Positions 1 to 6,314 are shown, numbered from the stretch's first letter. The stretch is DNA of 13,343 nt from Chitinophagaceae bacterium (GCA_947463105.1 CANHSD010000055.1:1-13343), one strand, 5' to 3'. The notes: generated by a model from the sequence alone, not told the origin. A program made the numbers and translations.

Positions 1-343
1 AATCCATAGGAAACAATGTATCTGCAAAAAGATGCGTTCGCTGGTTCAAATCAGAGAACTCAAACAACAAGGAATTGGATTCAACATCTTTAAAAACAGT
101 AAACATGCTGTCTGGCCTGAGGTCAATATTGTTTCCCTGTACAGAGGCAAGGTGTGCCCCTGTTTCTTTCATGGTAAACAAGGACCTGTCGCCAGAAATA
201 ATCAGGGTTCCCTTGAATTGCCTGAAATTGTCAGCCCTTCCAAAGCTGCTGTTGAACTTCCCTTCGTAGACAAACATGGTGGTTGTCTGGGCCTGGGCAA
301 TGCCAAGCATGGCAACACAGCATATCAAAATGTACATTTTCAT
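1..343 (-). CDS. Partial secreted protein, GLPGLI-like (C-terminus beyond window edge)
   Basis: This open frame starts at ATG 343 and runs off the left edge; 114 codons are visible without a stop. Residues 1-18 look like a Sec signal peptide: a Lys near the start, a hydrophobic core with two cysteines, and an AQA end before Gln19. The mature part begins with a 'MFVYEGKF' strand. It ends in view with 'VFKDVESNSLLFEF' and then 'FADTLFPMD', which resembles the layout of GLPGLI-family proteins (a Y-E strand early, then a D-x-L-x-x-x-x-W segment). GLPGLI proteins are exported Bacteroidota proteins of unknown function, so no biochemical role is offered. The family call rests on motif resemblance in a fragment and could be wrong; a generic lipocalin-like or beta-rich exported protein is the alternative. 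It lies 46 bp downstream of the next minus-strand gene and may be co-transcribed with it. Confidence 0.55.
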   Translation of the reverse strand, partial: MKMYILICCVAMLGIAQAQTTTMFVYEGKFNSSFGRADNFRQFKGTLIISGDRSLFTMKETGAHLASVQGNNIDLRPDSMFTVFKDVESNSLLFEFSDLNQRTHLFADTLFPMD

Positions 344-389
344 GGTAATTTTTTTAAAGTGAAAAATGGCGCAATACCCCCGGCTTGGT

Positions 390-701
390 TTATAGTATGG
401 CCGTTCTCACCGTCCTCAATGCTGCTGAAAGGCAACCGATAGCGCTTACTGTTGCCGCTTCGCAGGTGGTAGCAGAAGTTGTACAACTCACTTCTGCCTC
501 AATGGGCCCAAGATCAATTCTTCCTTTCATCGTAATCGTGCACAAAGCCTCTTTTCCAGGGGATGTCTCATCACCCAAATGTAGCGTGCTCACCTTTTCT
601 TCACCTGTCTTGAATTTTACCTCTTCGATTGGTTTGCCAACAGCTGCCTGTGTCAGGAATGCTGCAAACACCATTGCTACTGATAGAATCACTTTTTTCA
701 T
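390..701 (-). CDS. Small exported protein of unknown function with four cysteines
   Basis: This encodes 103 residues. Residues 1-20 form a convincing Sec signal peptide: KK near the start, then a V/I/L/A/F core ending in an 'LTQAA' type cleavage site. The mature chain would be about 80 residues. It is polar in the first half, with Cys54, Cys73, Cys80 and Cys90. This is an even number, which would allow two disulfides in the periplasm or outside the cell. The C-terminal third is rich in Ala, Thr and Ser. I recognise no family. A real gene is supported by the signal peptide, the ATG position and the tandem arrangement with another exported-protein gene 46 bp downstream. No clear Shine-Dalgarno precedes the start, which is common in Bacteroidota. 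An overlapping plus-strand frame (385-726) has no comparable features and is treated as a shadow. Confidence 0.6.
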   Translation of the reverse strand: MKKVILSVAMVFAAFLTQAAVGKPIEEVKFKTGEEKVSTLHLGDETSPGKEALCTITMKGRIDLGPIEAEVSCTTSATTCEAATVSAIGCLSAALRTVRTAIL

Positions 702-903
702 ACAATTGATTTTATTGGTTTTTTAAATAGGCCCGGGGTATCGCGCCAGGCAACAGTTGTTTGCTGTTGCGGTGTAAAACTACTTTGCCTGCAAAAGCCT
801 ATAAAGGGATAATCAACAGGAATTGAAGAGATTATTCACCCTAAAAACGGGTGGTTTCACCAATTGTGAGAAAGAAGTAGATGCGATTGATGCAAAGCTG
901 TTT

Positions 904-911
904 TACCTTTG
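904..911 (+). promoter_or_regulatory. Candidate Bacteroidota -7 promoter element for the trmB operon
   Basis: The bases TACCTTTG match the Bacteroidota -7 consensus TAnnTTTG exactly. They sit 9 bp before the ATG at 921. No good -33 TTTG element lies at the usual distance; the nearest TTG, at 887-889, is only 14 bp upstream, so the promoter is incomplete by sequence. If used, transcription would start at about 915-918, giving an almost leaderless mRNA. It would also exclude the upstream in-frame ATG at 909, which lies inside the element. Confidence 0.4.
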
Positions 912-920
912 CAGCCTGTT

Positions 921-1667
921 ATGGGACAAAAAAAACTGATTCGCTTTGCTGAAATTGCCACCTTCGACCATGTGTTGCAGTATCCCGAAAATACTGCTGG
1001 TAGATGGCATGAACGGTTCAACAATACGAACCCCATCGTCCTTGAACTGGCCTGTGGCAAAGGTGAATACTCGATTGGGCTGGCAACTTTGCATCCTAAT
1101 AAAAACCTGATTGGCGTTGATGTAAAAGGCAACCGCATTTGGGTGGGGGCAAAAAAGTCTTTGCAGGCAGGGATGAAAAACGTTGGCTTCATCCGTTCGC
1201 AGATTGGCATGATCAACAATTATTTCGCAGCAGGCGAGGTGGATGAGATCTGGCTTCCTTTTCCTGACCCCCAGTTGCGCATCTCAAAATCCAACCGCAG
1301 GTTGACCCATCCTGAATTTCTCAGAAAATATCAACAAATACTCAGGCCCGGTGGTTATATCAATCTAAAGACGGACTCTCCGGTATTGTATCAATTTACA
1401 AAGTTGGTGATTGAACTTTACGGATTGACTTTGTTGGAAGATAGTGATGATATCAGCAGAGATCTTAAACAAAACCAAGAGCTGCAGATCAAAACACATT
1501 ACGAAGGCCTTGACATTGCAAAAAGCAAAAGGATTCATTACCTGAAATTTGCATTGCCCGGCTTTATTGAACCAACAATGGATGAACGTCTTTCAACAAT
1601 GGTAAGAGAAATTGAATCTGCGCTAACTGAAGGATTGAAGGATGAAAAAGAAACTGATAGAAGGTGA
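921..1667 (+). CDS. trmB: tRNA (guanine(46)-N7)-methyltransferase TrmB
   Basis: This enzyme uses S-adenosylmethionine to methylate N7 of G46 in the tRNA variable loop, in the cytoplasm. The product is 248 residues from ATG 921. The Rossmann SAM site is LELACGKGEY (41-50), followed by IGVDVKGNR (64-72). The family's FPDP signature appears as EIWLPFPDPQ (109-118). It is followed by a RRLTHPEFL segment, the LKTDS strand and a late THYE motif, all usual for TrmB. An upstream in-frame ATG at 909 would add four residues, but MGQKKL is the typical Bacteroidota TrmB start and a -7 promoter element covers the 909 codon, so 921 is preferred. The 3' end overlaps the next gene by 26 bp, which suggests translational coupling. 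Length and motifs are complete and nothing is broken. Confidence 0.93.
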   Translation: MGQKKLIRFAEIATFDHVLQYPENTAGRWHERFNNTNPIVLELACGKGEYSIGLATLHPNKNLIGVDVKGNRIWVGAKKSLQAGMKNVGFIRSQIGMINNYFAAGEVDEIWLPFPDPQLRISKSNRRLTHPEFLRKYQQILRPGGYINLKTDSPVLYQFTKLVIELYGLTLLEDSDDISRDLKQNQELQIKTHYEGLDIAKSKRIHYLKFALPGFIEPTMDERLSTMVREIESALTEGLKDEKETDRR

Positions 1668-1845
1668 GCATTTTTACTACAATGAACAAGGGTACATGGT
1701 GCTCACTGCCAAATACCACCTGGACAATGGAAACTGTTGCGGAAATGGTTGCCTCAACTGCCCTTACGACCATGTCAACGTTTCGGAGCCCAAAAGAACT
1801 GAACTGAGAAATCGGCTGGAGCATGAAAAAAAATCTTCCTACTAA
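1642..1845 (+). CDS. DUF5522 family Cys-rich small protein
   Basis: This encodes 67 residues. The N-terminal half has the EGEHFYYN...GYMVLTAKYHL pattern (7-27), followed by CCGNGCLNCPY (32-42). Cysteines at 32, 33, 37 and 40 probably bind a metal such as zinc or an Fe-S cluster. This arrangement is typical of the uncharacterised DUF5522 family of Bacteroidota, whose function is not known. The start lies inside the end of trmB (26 bp overlap) and is preceded by the purine-rich GAAGG, a plausible ribosome binding site. The last 23 bp overlap the next gene. The nested overlaps on both sides argue for tightly coupled expression with trmB and the ATL gene. Metal binding is inferred from cysteine spacing only. 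Confidence 0.8.
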   Translation: MKKKLIEGEHFYYNEQGYMVLTAKYHLDNGNCCGNGCLNCPYDHVNVSEPKRTELRNRLEHEKKSSY

Positions 1846-2191
1846 AAAGGCCGCACTCCCAGCATCTCCAAGAAATTTTTTTGAAGACGTTTTCGATGTT
1901 GTGCGACAAATTCCCAAAGGAAGGGTAACCAACTATGGTGCCATTGCCAAATACCTTGGATCAGGGCTTTCATCAAGAATGGTCGGGTGGGCCATGAATG
2001 CCTCACATGGTGTTTATCCAGCCATACCCGCACAACGGGTGGTGAACCGCAATGGAATGCTCACGGGCAAACATCATTTTCAAACACCTACCCTCATGCA
2101 AGAGTTGCTTGAAAAAGATGGCGTAGCCGTCATCAACGACAAGGTTGTTGAATTTGCCCAGCGCTACTGGGATCCTGAAAAAGAATTATAG
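1823..2191 (+). CDS. MGMT-family alkyltransferase-like (ATL) DNA-binding protein without the acceptor cysteine
   Basis: This encodes 122 residues matching the DNA-binding domain of O6-alkylguanine-DNA alkyltransferase. Visible features are IPKGRVTNYGAIA (30-42), where Tyr38 corresponds to the nucleotide-flipping tyrosine, and SSRMVGWAMN (50-59), where Arg52 corresponds to the arginine finger. The active-site segment reads PAQRVV (69-74) where true alkyltransferases have PCHRVV. The acceptor cysteine is Ala70 and the following His is Gln71, so the protein cannot accept an alkyl group by the known mechanism. Known ATL proteins bind O6-alkylguanine and hand it to nucleotide excision repair; that role is inferred here. 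The start is preceded by GGAG and overlaps the DUF5522 gene by 23 bp. The stop lies 9 bp from the convergent DUF420 gene. The length is normal for ATLs. Confidence 0.88.
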   Translation: MKKNLPTKKAALPASPRNFFEDVFDVVRQIPKGRVTNYGAIAKYLGSGLSSRMVGWAMNASHGVYPAIPAQRVVNRNGMLTGKHHFQTPTLMQELLEKDGVAVINDKVVEFAQRYWDPEKEL

Positions 2192-2200
2192 CAAAATTGC

Positions 2201-2743
2201 TTACACGTAATATGGACTGATCAAGAGGTAAACAATTACCCCGGTCACCGAAACGTAGAACCAGATGGGCCAGGTGATCCTGGCCAGTTTTTTGTGTGCC
2301 GGCCATTCTGCCACCAATGCTCTGTAAGAAGTAAAAAGGATAAAGGGAAGAATAATGGCAGCAAGGATGATATGGGTGATCAGGATAAAATAATAGACAT
2401 ACCGGATGGTTCCTTCACCTCCAAACACGGTTGAATCCGACAAGAGGTGATGACAGATATAGGAGACAAGGAACAAGAGTGAAAGCACCATGGAGGTCAT
2501 CATCACTTTCTTGTGCAAGGCATATCGTCCTCTCTTCACCGCAAGAAGGCCTACCAGCAACAAAAACGAAACAGCAGTATTGATGGCTGCATTGATCTGT
2601 GCAAACAGGTGAACGTTGAAAGGCAGTTCCAATTCAAGCTTGATTTTGGAGAGGAAAACAACCGCTACAAAAACAATGATTGAAAATAGAATGATGAGGA
2701 GGCTGGCTTTCTTGTCGTTTTTCTGGATGCTTGCAGGTAACAT
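2201..2743 (-). CDS. DUF420 family membrane protein, probable oxidase assembly factor (YozB/CtaM-like)
   Basis: This encodes 180 residues with five predicted membrane segments, at about 14-32, 46-69, 78-100, 114-138 and 155-176. Conserved-looking polar positions include His45, His77 in 'ALHKKVMM', the pair His98-His99, His124 in 'ITHIILA' and His150 in 'PAHKKLARITWP'. The C-terminal 'WPIWFYVSVTGVIVYLL' stretch is typical of DUF420. Members in Firmicutes (YozB, also called CtaM) are needed for aa3-type oxidase function. Placement 18 bp after sco1 and next to the oxidase genes supports an assembly role here, possibly involving metal or haem, but this is inferred. It is probably co-transcribed with sco1. 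Confidence 0.82.
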   Translation of the reverse strand: MLPASIQKNDKKASLLIILFSIIVFVAVVFLSKIKLELELPFNVHLFAQINAAINTAVSFLLLVGLLAVKRGRYALHKKVMMTSMVLSLLFLVSYICHHLLSDSTVFGGEGTIRYVYYFILITHIILAAIILPFILFTSYRALVAEWPAHKKLARITWPIWFYVSVTGVIVYLLISPYYV

Positions 2744-2761
2744 GGTTCTGGTTTTTATGCT

Positions 2762-3460
2762 TTATTTTCTGAAGAGATTTCTTTTTTTCTTCTTGTCTCG
2801 CTCCATGTTCAGGAGCACTACATCCTTGATGAGTTTATCGAGGTTGACGCTGTCCAATCCGTTGTACCATCCCCTTACCACCCTTTCCTTATCCAAAAGA
2901 AAGAACCGGTCTGTATGAATGAAGCCGGTATCAATATTTCCATTAGAGGCAATGGAGGCCTTGAATTCATTCAGGGCAATATCGTACAATTCATTTCTGT
3001 CTCCTGTCAACATAAACCAGGTGTCGTGGTCGATGCCAAATTTATCGCCATAGGCTTTCAGCGCCTGAACGGTGTCGCGCGCTGGATCTACGGTAAATGA
3101 AACAAACCTAACAAGAGAATCGGTTTTCTTGAATGCCGTCTGCAACTTTTTCATGTTGCGGGTGAGTTTGGGACAGATTGACGGGCAGGATGTAAAAAAG
3201 AAATCGGCAATGATGATCTTACCACCCCAATCTTCCAGGCCCACTTCTTTTCCAAATTGGTTCTTTAGTTTAAAAGGCCTGACCTTGTGCCAAACAGTAT
3301 CGTTGACCTTTTTGCCTTTTTCCATTTTAACCACAACGGTATCATAAAAATAACGGCGGGGCATTTTAATGGCGTCCTTGCTCAGGCTGCTGACGTACAG
3401 ATAACTGGCAATCGGCAGCAGCGTTACCATCAATAAGGCAAGAAGTGTTGTCTTTTTCAT
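2762..3460 (-). CDS. SCO1/SenC/PrrC family copper chaperone for cytochrome oxidase
   Basis: This encodes 232 residues. One N-terminal membrane anchor or uncleaved signal (about 5-25) places a thioredoxin-fold domain outside the cytoplasmic membrane. The copper site is complete: Cys92 and Cys96 in CPSICP, and His182 in 'FIHTDRFFLLD'. The segment 'RFVSFTVDPARDT' (118-130) is the usual Sco strand. Sco proteins deliver copper to, or reduce, the CuA site of subunit II, whose gene coxB lies in the same block. The C-terminus is unusually basic (ERDKKKKRNLFRK). The start is 76 bp from the stop of the subunit IV gene, and a strong terminator lies between them, so sco1 needs read-through or its own promoter. 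I could not identify a clear TAnnTTTG element upstream. Confidence 0.93.
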   Translation of the reverse strand: MKKTTLLALLMVTLLPIASYLYVSSLSKDAIKMPRRYFYDTVVVKMEKGKKVNDTVWHKVRPFKLKNQFGKEVGLEDWGGKIIIADFFFTSCPSICPKLTRNMKKLQTAFKKTDSLVRFVSFTVDPARDTVQALKAYGDKFGIDHDTWFMLTGDRNELYDIALNEFKASIASNGNIDTGFIHTDRFFLLDKERVVRGWYNGLDSVNLDKLIKDVVLLNMERDKKKKRNLFRK

Positions 3461-3478
3461 CTATGTTTATATAGAAAC

Positions 3479-3519
3479 AAAAAAAGCATCATTCGGTTGT
3501 AGCCGGAACGATGCTTTTT
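3479..3519 (-). terminator. Intrinsic terminator after the ACIII-oxidase operon
   Basis: On the minus strand, a perfect 10-bp stem (AAAAAGCATC and GATGCTTTTT, at 3510-3519 and 3481-3490) encloses a 19-nt interior. The interior can extend the helix by several pairs around a short loop. The 3' arm runs into seven T residues (3485-3479 read on the minus strand). It lies 17 bp past the stop of the subunit IV gene and 18 bp before the sco1 start. The A-run on the other arm would also give a T-run on the plus strand, so it could act in both directions. Confidence 0.85.
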
Positions 3520-3536
3520 GATTTTAATATTCAATA

Positions 3537-3950
3537 TCAATGGTGCTCGCCAGCTTCGTGTGGTGCAGCAGGAGCAGTAACAGCTTGTTTAGGATTATAG
3601 GTATTCCTGAGGTTTTTCCAGGAGTTGCCCTCATAAAGGAAGGCGGCGATAAACCAGACGAAAAGCAATAAAGGCACCACAATGGTCATGATCAGGTTCT
3701 TTACCTCTTCTCCAAGGTGCATGAAAACTCCAACGATATAAAAGGCTTTTGCAAGGGATAGGATAACAATTACCCCTTTTAAAAACAATTTCAATCCCGC
3801 GGCCATGGGTATGGCATACATGCCCAGACCCATTCCGAGTTCAATGATGGTGATAACGGACAAGATTACTGTTGTTCTGATGATCTTGCTGACAACCTCT
3901 TTTCCACCTGGTTCGTGGTGAAATGTGATTTCCTGTATTGCGTGTTCCAT
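3537..3950 (-). CDS. Cytochrome c oxidase subunit IV-type protein (prokaryotic COX4 / CyoD-like)
   Basis: This encodes 137 residues with three membrane segments, at about 23-45, 57-78 and 86-106. The middle segment 'ILSLAKAFYIVGVFMHLGEE' (63-82) is the typical signature of the prokaryotic subunit IV family. This small subunit sits against subunits I and III and is thought to stabilise the oxidase. The tails are His-rich: His10 to His12 region at the N-terminus and 'HEAGEHH' at the C-terminus. It is the last gene before the terminator, 21 bp after the larger subunit III gene, so it completes the oxidase structural set. The name CyoD would fit by family, but the enzyme is a cytochrome oxidase rather than a bo3 quinol oxidase, so no symbol is given. 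Confidence 0.85.
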   Translation of the reverse strand: MEHAIQEITFHHEPGGKEVVSKIIRTTVILSVITIIELGMGLGMYAIPMAAGLKLFLKGVIVILSLAKAFYIVGVFMHLGEEVKNLIMTIVVPLLLFVWFIAAFLYEGNSWKNLRNTYNPKQAVTAPAAPHEAGEHH

Positions 3951-3971
3951 ATGAATTTCTTTAACGGTTGA

Positions 3972-4718
3972 TTAGATTAGATAGAAGCAAAGGAATACAA
4001 ATACCCATACCAGGTCTACGAAATGCCAGTAAAGACCAGCCTTTTCAATCATCCAGTACTGGCCCTTCCTTTCAAAGGTTCCATTGATGGCCATGATCAA
4101 CATCACAATATTGATAACCACTCCAGAAGCTACGTGAAAACCATGGAAACCTGTGATGCCAAAGAAATAACCACCAAAGGCAACCGGTCCTGGCGTACCC
4201 ACATGATGTCCATCGTGTGCAGCAACATTGGCTGCAGGACCCCAGGGATTCATGGTTACCGTGGTACCAATGTTTTCAATCTGACCATTGATCATCACGG
4301 CGTGGTCGCCGGTGATAAGGTGCGTCCACTCCCATGCCTGACAGCCAAGGAATGCAATACCGCCAATAACGGTCCAGATCATCCACTTGATGACTCCTTT
4401 TTTATCCATGTTGTGCCCCGCATGTACGGCCAATACCATGGTCACTGAACTTACAATGAGGATGAAGGTCATCAAACTCACGAATGCCAGCGGAAGATTG
4501 GCATGCCCTGCAAGAGGAAATGCATTGAAAACCTCATTGGGATCTGGCCAGTAGTTCTGGCTGAAACGAATGGTTCCGTAAGAGATGAGGAAGGCCCCGA
4601 AAGTGAACGCGTCACTCATCAGGAAATACCACATCATCAGTTTTCCATACTCAACGTTGAAGGGGCTTTTGCCACCACTCCACCATTTGGTTTCCGTGTG
4701 TGCTTGGGCTGTTGCCAT
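3972..4718 (-). CDS. Cytochrome c oxidase subunit III, larger paralogue
   Basis: This encodes 248 residues with five membrane segments, at about 26-50, 74-100, 109-130, 182-211 and 228-247. This is the short five-helix form of subunit III. Signature motifs are 'GCQAWEW' (125-131), 'GITGFHGFHV' (187-196) and 'GLYWHFVDLVWVF' (228-240). Subunit III binds lipid and stabilises the oxygen-reducing core in subunit I without carrying a redox centre. Between the third and fourth membrane segments is an extended loop (about 132-181) containing 'NPWGP' and a His-rich 'HDGHH' (168-172). This loop is much longer than in the neighbouring paralogue. The gene lies 35 bp after the smaller subunit III gene. 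Confidence 0.92.
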   Translation of the reverse strand: MATAQAHTETKWWSGGKSPFNVEYGKLMMWYFLMSDAFTFGAFLISYGTIRFSQNYWPDPNEVFNAFPLAGHANLPLAFVSLMTFILIVSSVTMVLAVHAGHNMDKKGVIKWMIWTVIGGIAFLGCQAWEWTHLITGDHAVMINGQIENIGTTVTMNPWGPAANVAAHDGHHVGTPGPVAFGGYFFGITGFHGFHVASGVVINIVMLIMAINGTFERKGQYWMIEKAGLYWHFVDLVWVFVFLCFYLI

Positions 4719-4753
4719 GCTATTGCTTGTTTAAAGGTTCAACTCACCAGGAC

Positions 4754-5329
4754 TTATTTCATCCAGGTGAAAAATATAAATAAGTAGATCCACAAAGCAT
4801 CTACAAAATGCCAATACGTAGCTGCGATTTCAAGCGGCACGCTGCTATAGCTCCTTGTGGAACTGTTCAGCGCCCTGATGGCAATCACAACCAATGCTAC
4901 CACTCCGCCCAGCACGTGAATACCGTGCAAACCGGAAATGGCCAGCAGGAAAGAGTAAGATGCATTGGAACCAGCCCCAACAAGGCGGATATCCTGTGCA
5001 GCAAACTGACCGAATCCTACTATTTGCAGTACAATAAAAAGAACTCCCAACACTGCTGTAACCGCAAGCAAACGCCTGTAGTTGATCATTTCCCTCTTTT
5101 TCAGCGATTTCAATGCAAGTTGCACCGTAACGCTGCTGGCCAGGATGGTGGCTGTTGAATACCAAAACATCATGGGTATTTCAATCATCAGCCAACTGGC
5201 CTGACTCCTTTTCACAATGTAAGCAGAAGTCATTCCTGCAAACATCATCAAAATACTGCCTATTGCTACCCACAAGGTAAACTTATGGGGATGAATTTTT
5301 CTTTTCTGCTCGCTTATTACCTGGCTCAT
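4754..5329 (-). CDS. Cytochrome c oxidase subunit III, smaller paralogue
   Basis: This encodes 191 residues with five membrane segments, at about 17-40, 54-74, 88-108, 122-151 and 169-189. It has the paired subunit III motifs 'ISGLHGIHVLGG' and 'ATYWHFVDALWIYLF' near the C-terminus, but lacks the long loop of the 248-residue copy downstream. The N-terminal tail 'KRKIHPHKFTLWV' resembles other Bacteroidota subunit III paralogues. Tandem subunit III-type genes sit beside the oxidase here, and both probably join the same complex. Whether they occupy equivalent positions, or this copy is an assembly or accessory subunit, cannot be told from the sequence. It starts 7 bp after the cyoE stop, which implies tight coupling. 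Confidence 0.88.
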   Translation of the reverse strand: MSQVISEQKRKIHPHKFTLWVAIGSILMMFAGMTSAYIVKRSQASWLMIEIPMMFWYSTATILASSVTVQLALKSLKKREMINYRRLLAVTAVLGVLFIVLQIVGFGQFAAQDIRLVGAGSNASYSFLLAISGLHGIHVLGGVVALVVIAIRALNSSTRSYSSVPLEIAATYWHFVDALWIYLFIFFTWMK

Positions 5330-5336
5330 GGTATAA

Positions 5337-6314
5337 CTATGATTTACGATCAGTAAAATTAATCTTGTTCAAAAACATCACCTTTTCAACCTTCACACTG
5401 GTCTGGTCCTGGATGGGCCTCTTGTTTGCCAGCAATGCCAGCAATACCACCGGAAGATAAATGTAGGAAGTGAACATCACCCTGCGGGCTGCTTTCACAT
5501 CCATCTCACGGAACAACCGTATGCATTGCCATACCATCACAAGGTTGGCCAATGAAACGATCACCATGCTTATCAAACCAGACATGCCAAACACCATCGG
5601 CATGACCCCAATTGGCAGCAACAACACCGAATACAATATTGCCTGAACTGCTGCATACTTGGTAGGTCCGCCCCTGGAGGGCAACATCCTGAAGCCGGCT
5701 CTGGTATAATCCTCATGTGTTACCCAGGCAATGGCCCAAAAATGGGGGAATTGCCAGAAAAACTGCAAGGAGAACAGAATCCATCCACCAACGCCAAGGT
5801 CCGCATCACCTGCAGCCCATCCAATCAAACAAGGAAGGGCTCCGGGTATGGCACCAATCAGGACAGCAATGGAATGAACTTTTTTCAAAGGGGTATAAAT
5901 AAACCCATAAAGAAAAAGGCTTAAGCCAGAAATACCCGCAGCTGTCCAGTTGAACGTGAGTCCGATGATGAAAATCCCAAATACAGCAGCAACTACTGAA
6001 AAAGTAGCCGCTTCGTCTACGGTCATTCTGCCTGAAGGAAGTGGCCTTGAGGCAGTTCGCTTCATCATCGCATCGGTATCTTTCTCTGCGATCTGGTTGA
6101 TGGCATTGGCAGCGCCTGTTACGAGCATACCGCCTACAAAAAGTAAAAGAACTTCTATGATGTCAAACTCGACTCCTGGAACCAACAGGTAACAAACCAC
6201 TGAAGAGAAAACAACTGTGAAACTCAGGGTGAATTTCATAAGCTGCTGATAATCTTTCAGCTTTGATGATACCATTGATGCCTCCTTTCCCTTCGATTCT
6301 TCCATTTGCATCAT
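5337..6314 (-). CDS. cyoE: Protohaem IX farnesyltransferase (haem O synthase)
   Basis: This integral membrane prenyltransferase (also named CtaB) attaches a farnesyl group to haem B to make haem O, the precursor of haem A. The product is 325 residues. The first Asp-rich motif region runs from Asn73 to Arg90-Pro91 (N-x3-E-x-D-x-D ... KRTASRP), with Glu77 at a position often held by Asp. Next come 'FIYTPLKK' (138-145) and the second polar motif 'FWQFPHFWAIAW' with 'DYTRAGFRMLP' (202-212). About eight to nine membrane helices are predicted. Translation could start at 6314 (MMQM) or at Met14 (6275). The longer form is given because no feature decides between them. The gene lies 36 bp after coxA. 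No haem A synthase gene is in the window. Confidence 0.95.
   Translation of the reverse strand: MMQMEESKGKEASMVSSKLKDYQQLMKFTLSFTVVFSSVVCYLLVPGVEFDIIEVLLLFVGGMLVTGAANAINQIAEKDTDAMMKRTASRPLPSGRMTVDEAATFSVVAAVFGIFIIGLTFNWTAAGISGLSLFLYGFIYTPLKKVHSIAVLIGAIPGALPCLIGWAAGDADLGVGGWILFSLQFFWQFPHFWAIAWVTHEDYTRAGFRMLPSRGGPTKYAAVQAILYSVLLLPIGVMPMVFGMSGLISMVIVSLANLVMVWQCIRLFREMDVKAARRVMFTSYIYLPVVLLALLANKRPIQDQTSVKVEKVMFLNKINFTDRKS

Noticed and set aside
32..442. 136-codon plus-strand open frame
   Set aside because: It lies opposite the signal-peptide-bearing minus-strand frame at 1-343, has no recognisable domain or start signal, and runs across the start of that gene and the end of the next.
385..726. 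113-codon plus-strand open frame opposite the small exported protein
   Set aside because: The minus-strand frame has a clear signal peptide and sensible start; this frame has low-complexity hydrophobic runs that mirror the signal peptide codons.
837..861. Overlapping short stems CACCC/GGGTG and GGTG/CACC that could alternate like an attenuator
   Set aside because: Stems of 4-5 bp are expected by chance, and the candidate trmB promoter lies downstream, so the region may not be transcribed with trmB.
909..920. Upstream ATG giving a four-residue longer TrmB
   Set aside because: The added residues MQPV do not fit the family start, and the codon falls inside the candidate -7 element.
2192..2200. 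Short palindrome-like GCAAAATTGC between the convergent ATL and DUF420 genes as a terminator
   Set aside because: Only four base pairs with a two-base loop and no T-run; not a credible terminator.
4023..4448. 141-codon plus-strand frame inside subunit III, and similar long antisense frames in coxA and actC
   Set aside because: All lie opposite strongly conserved genes and have no family features; they are by-products of codon use on the other strand.
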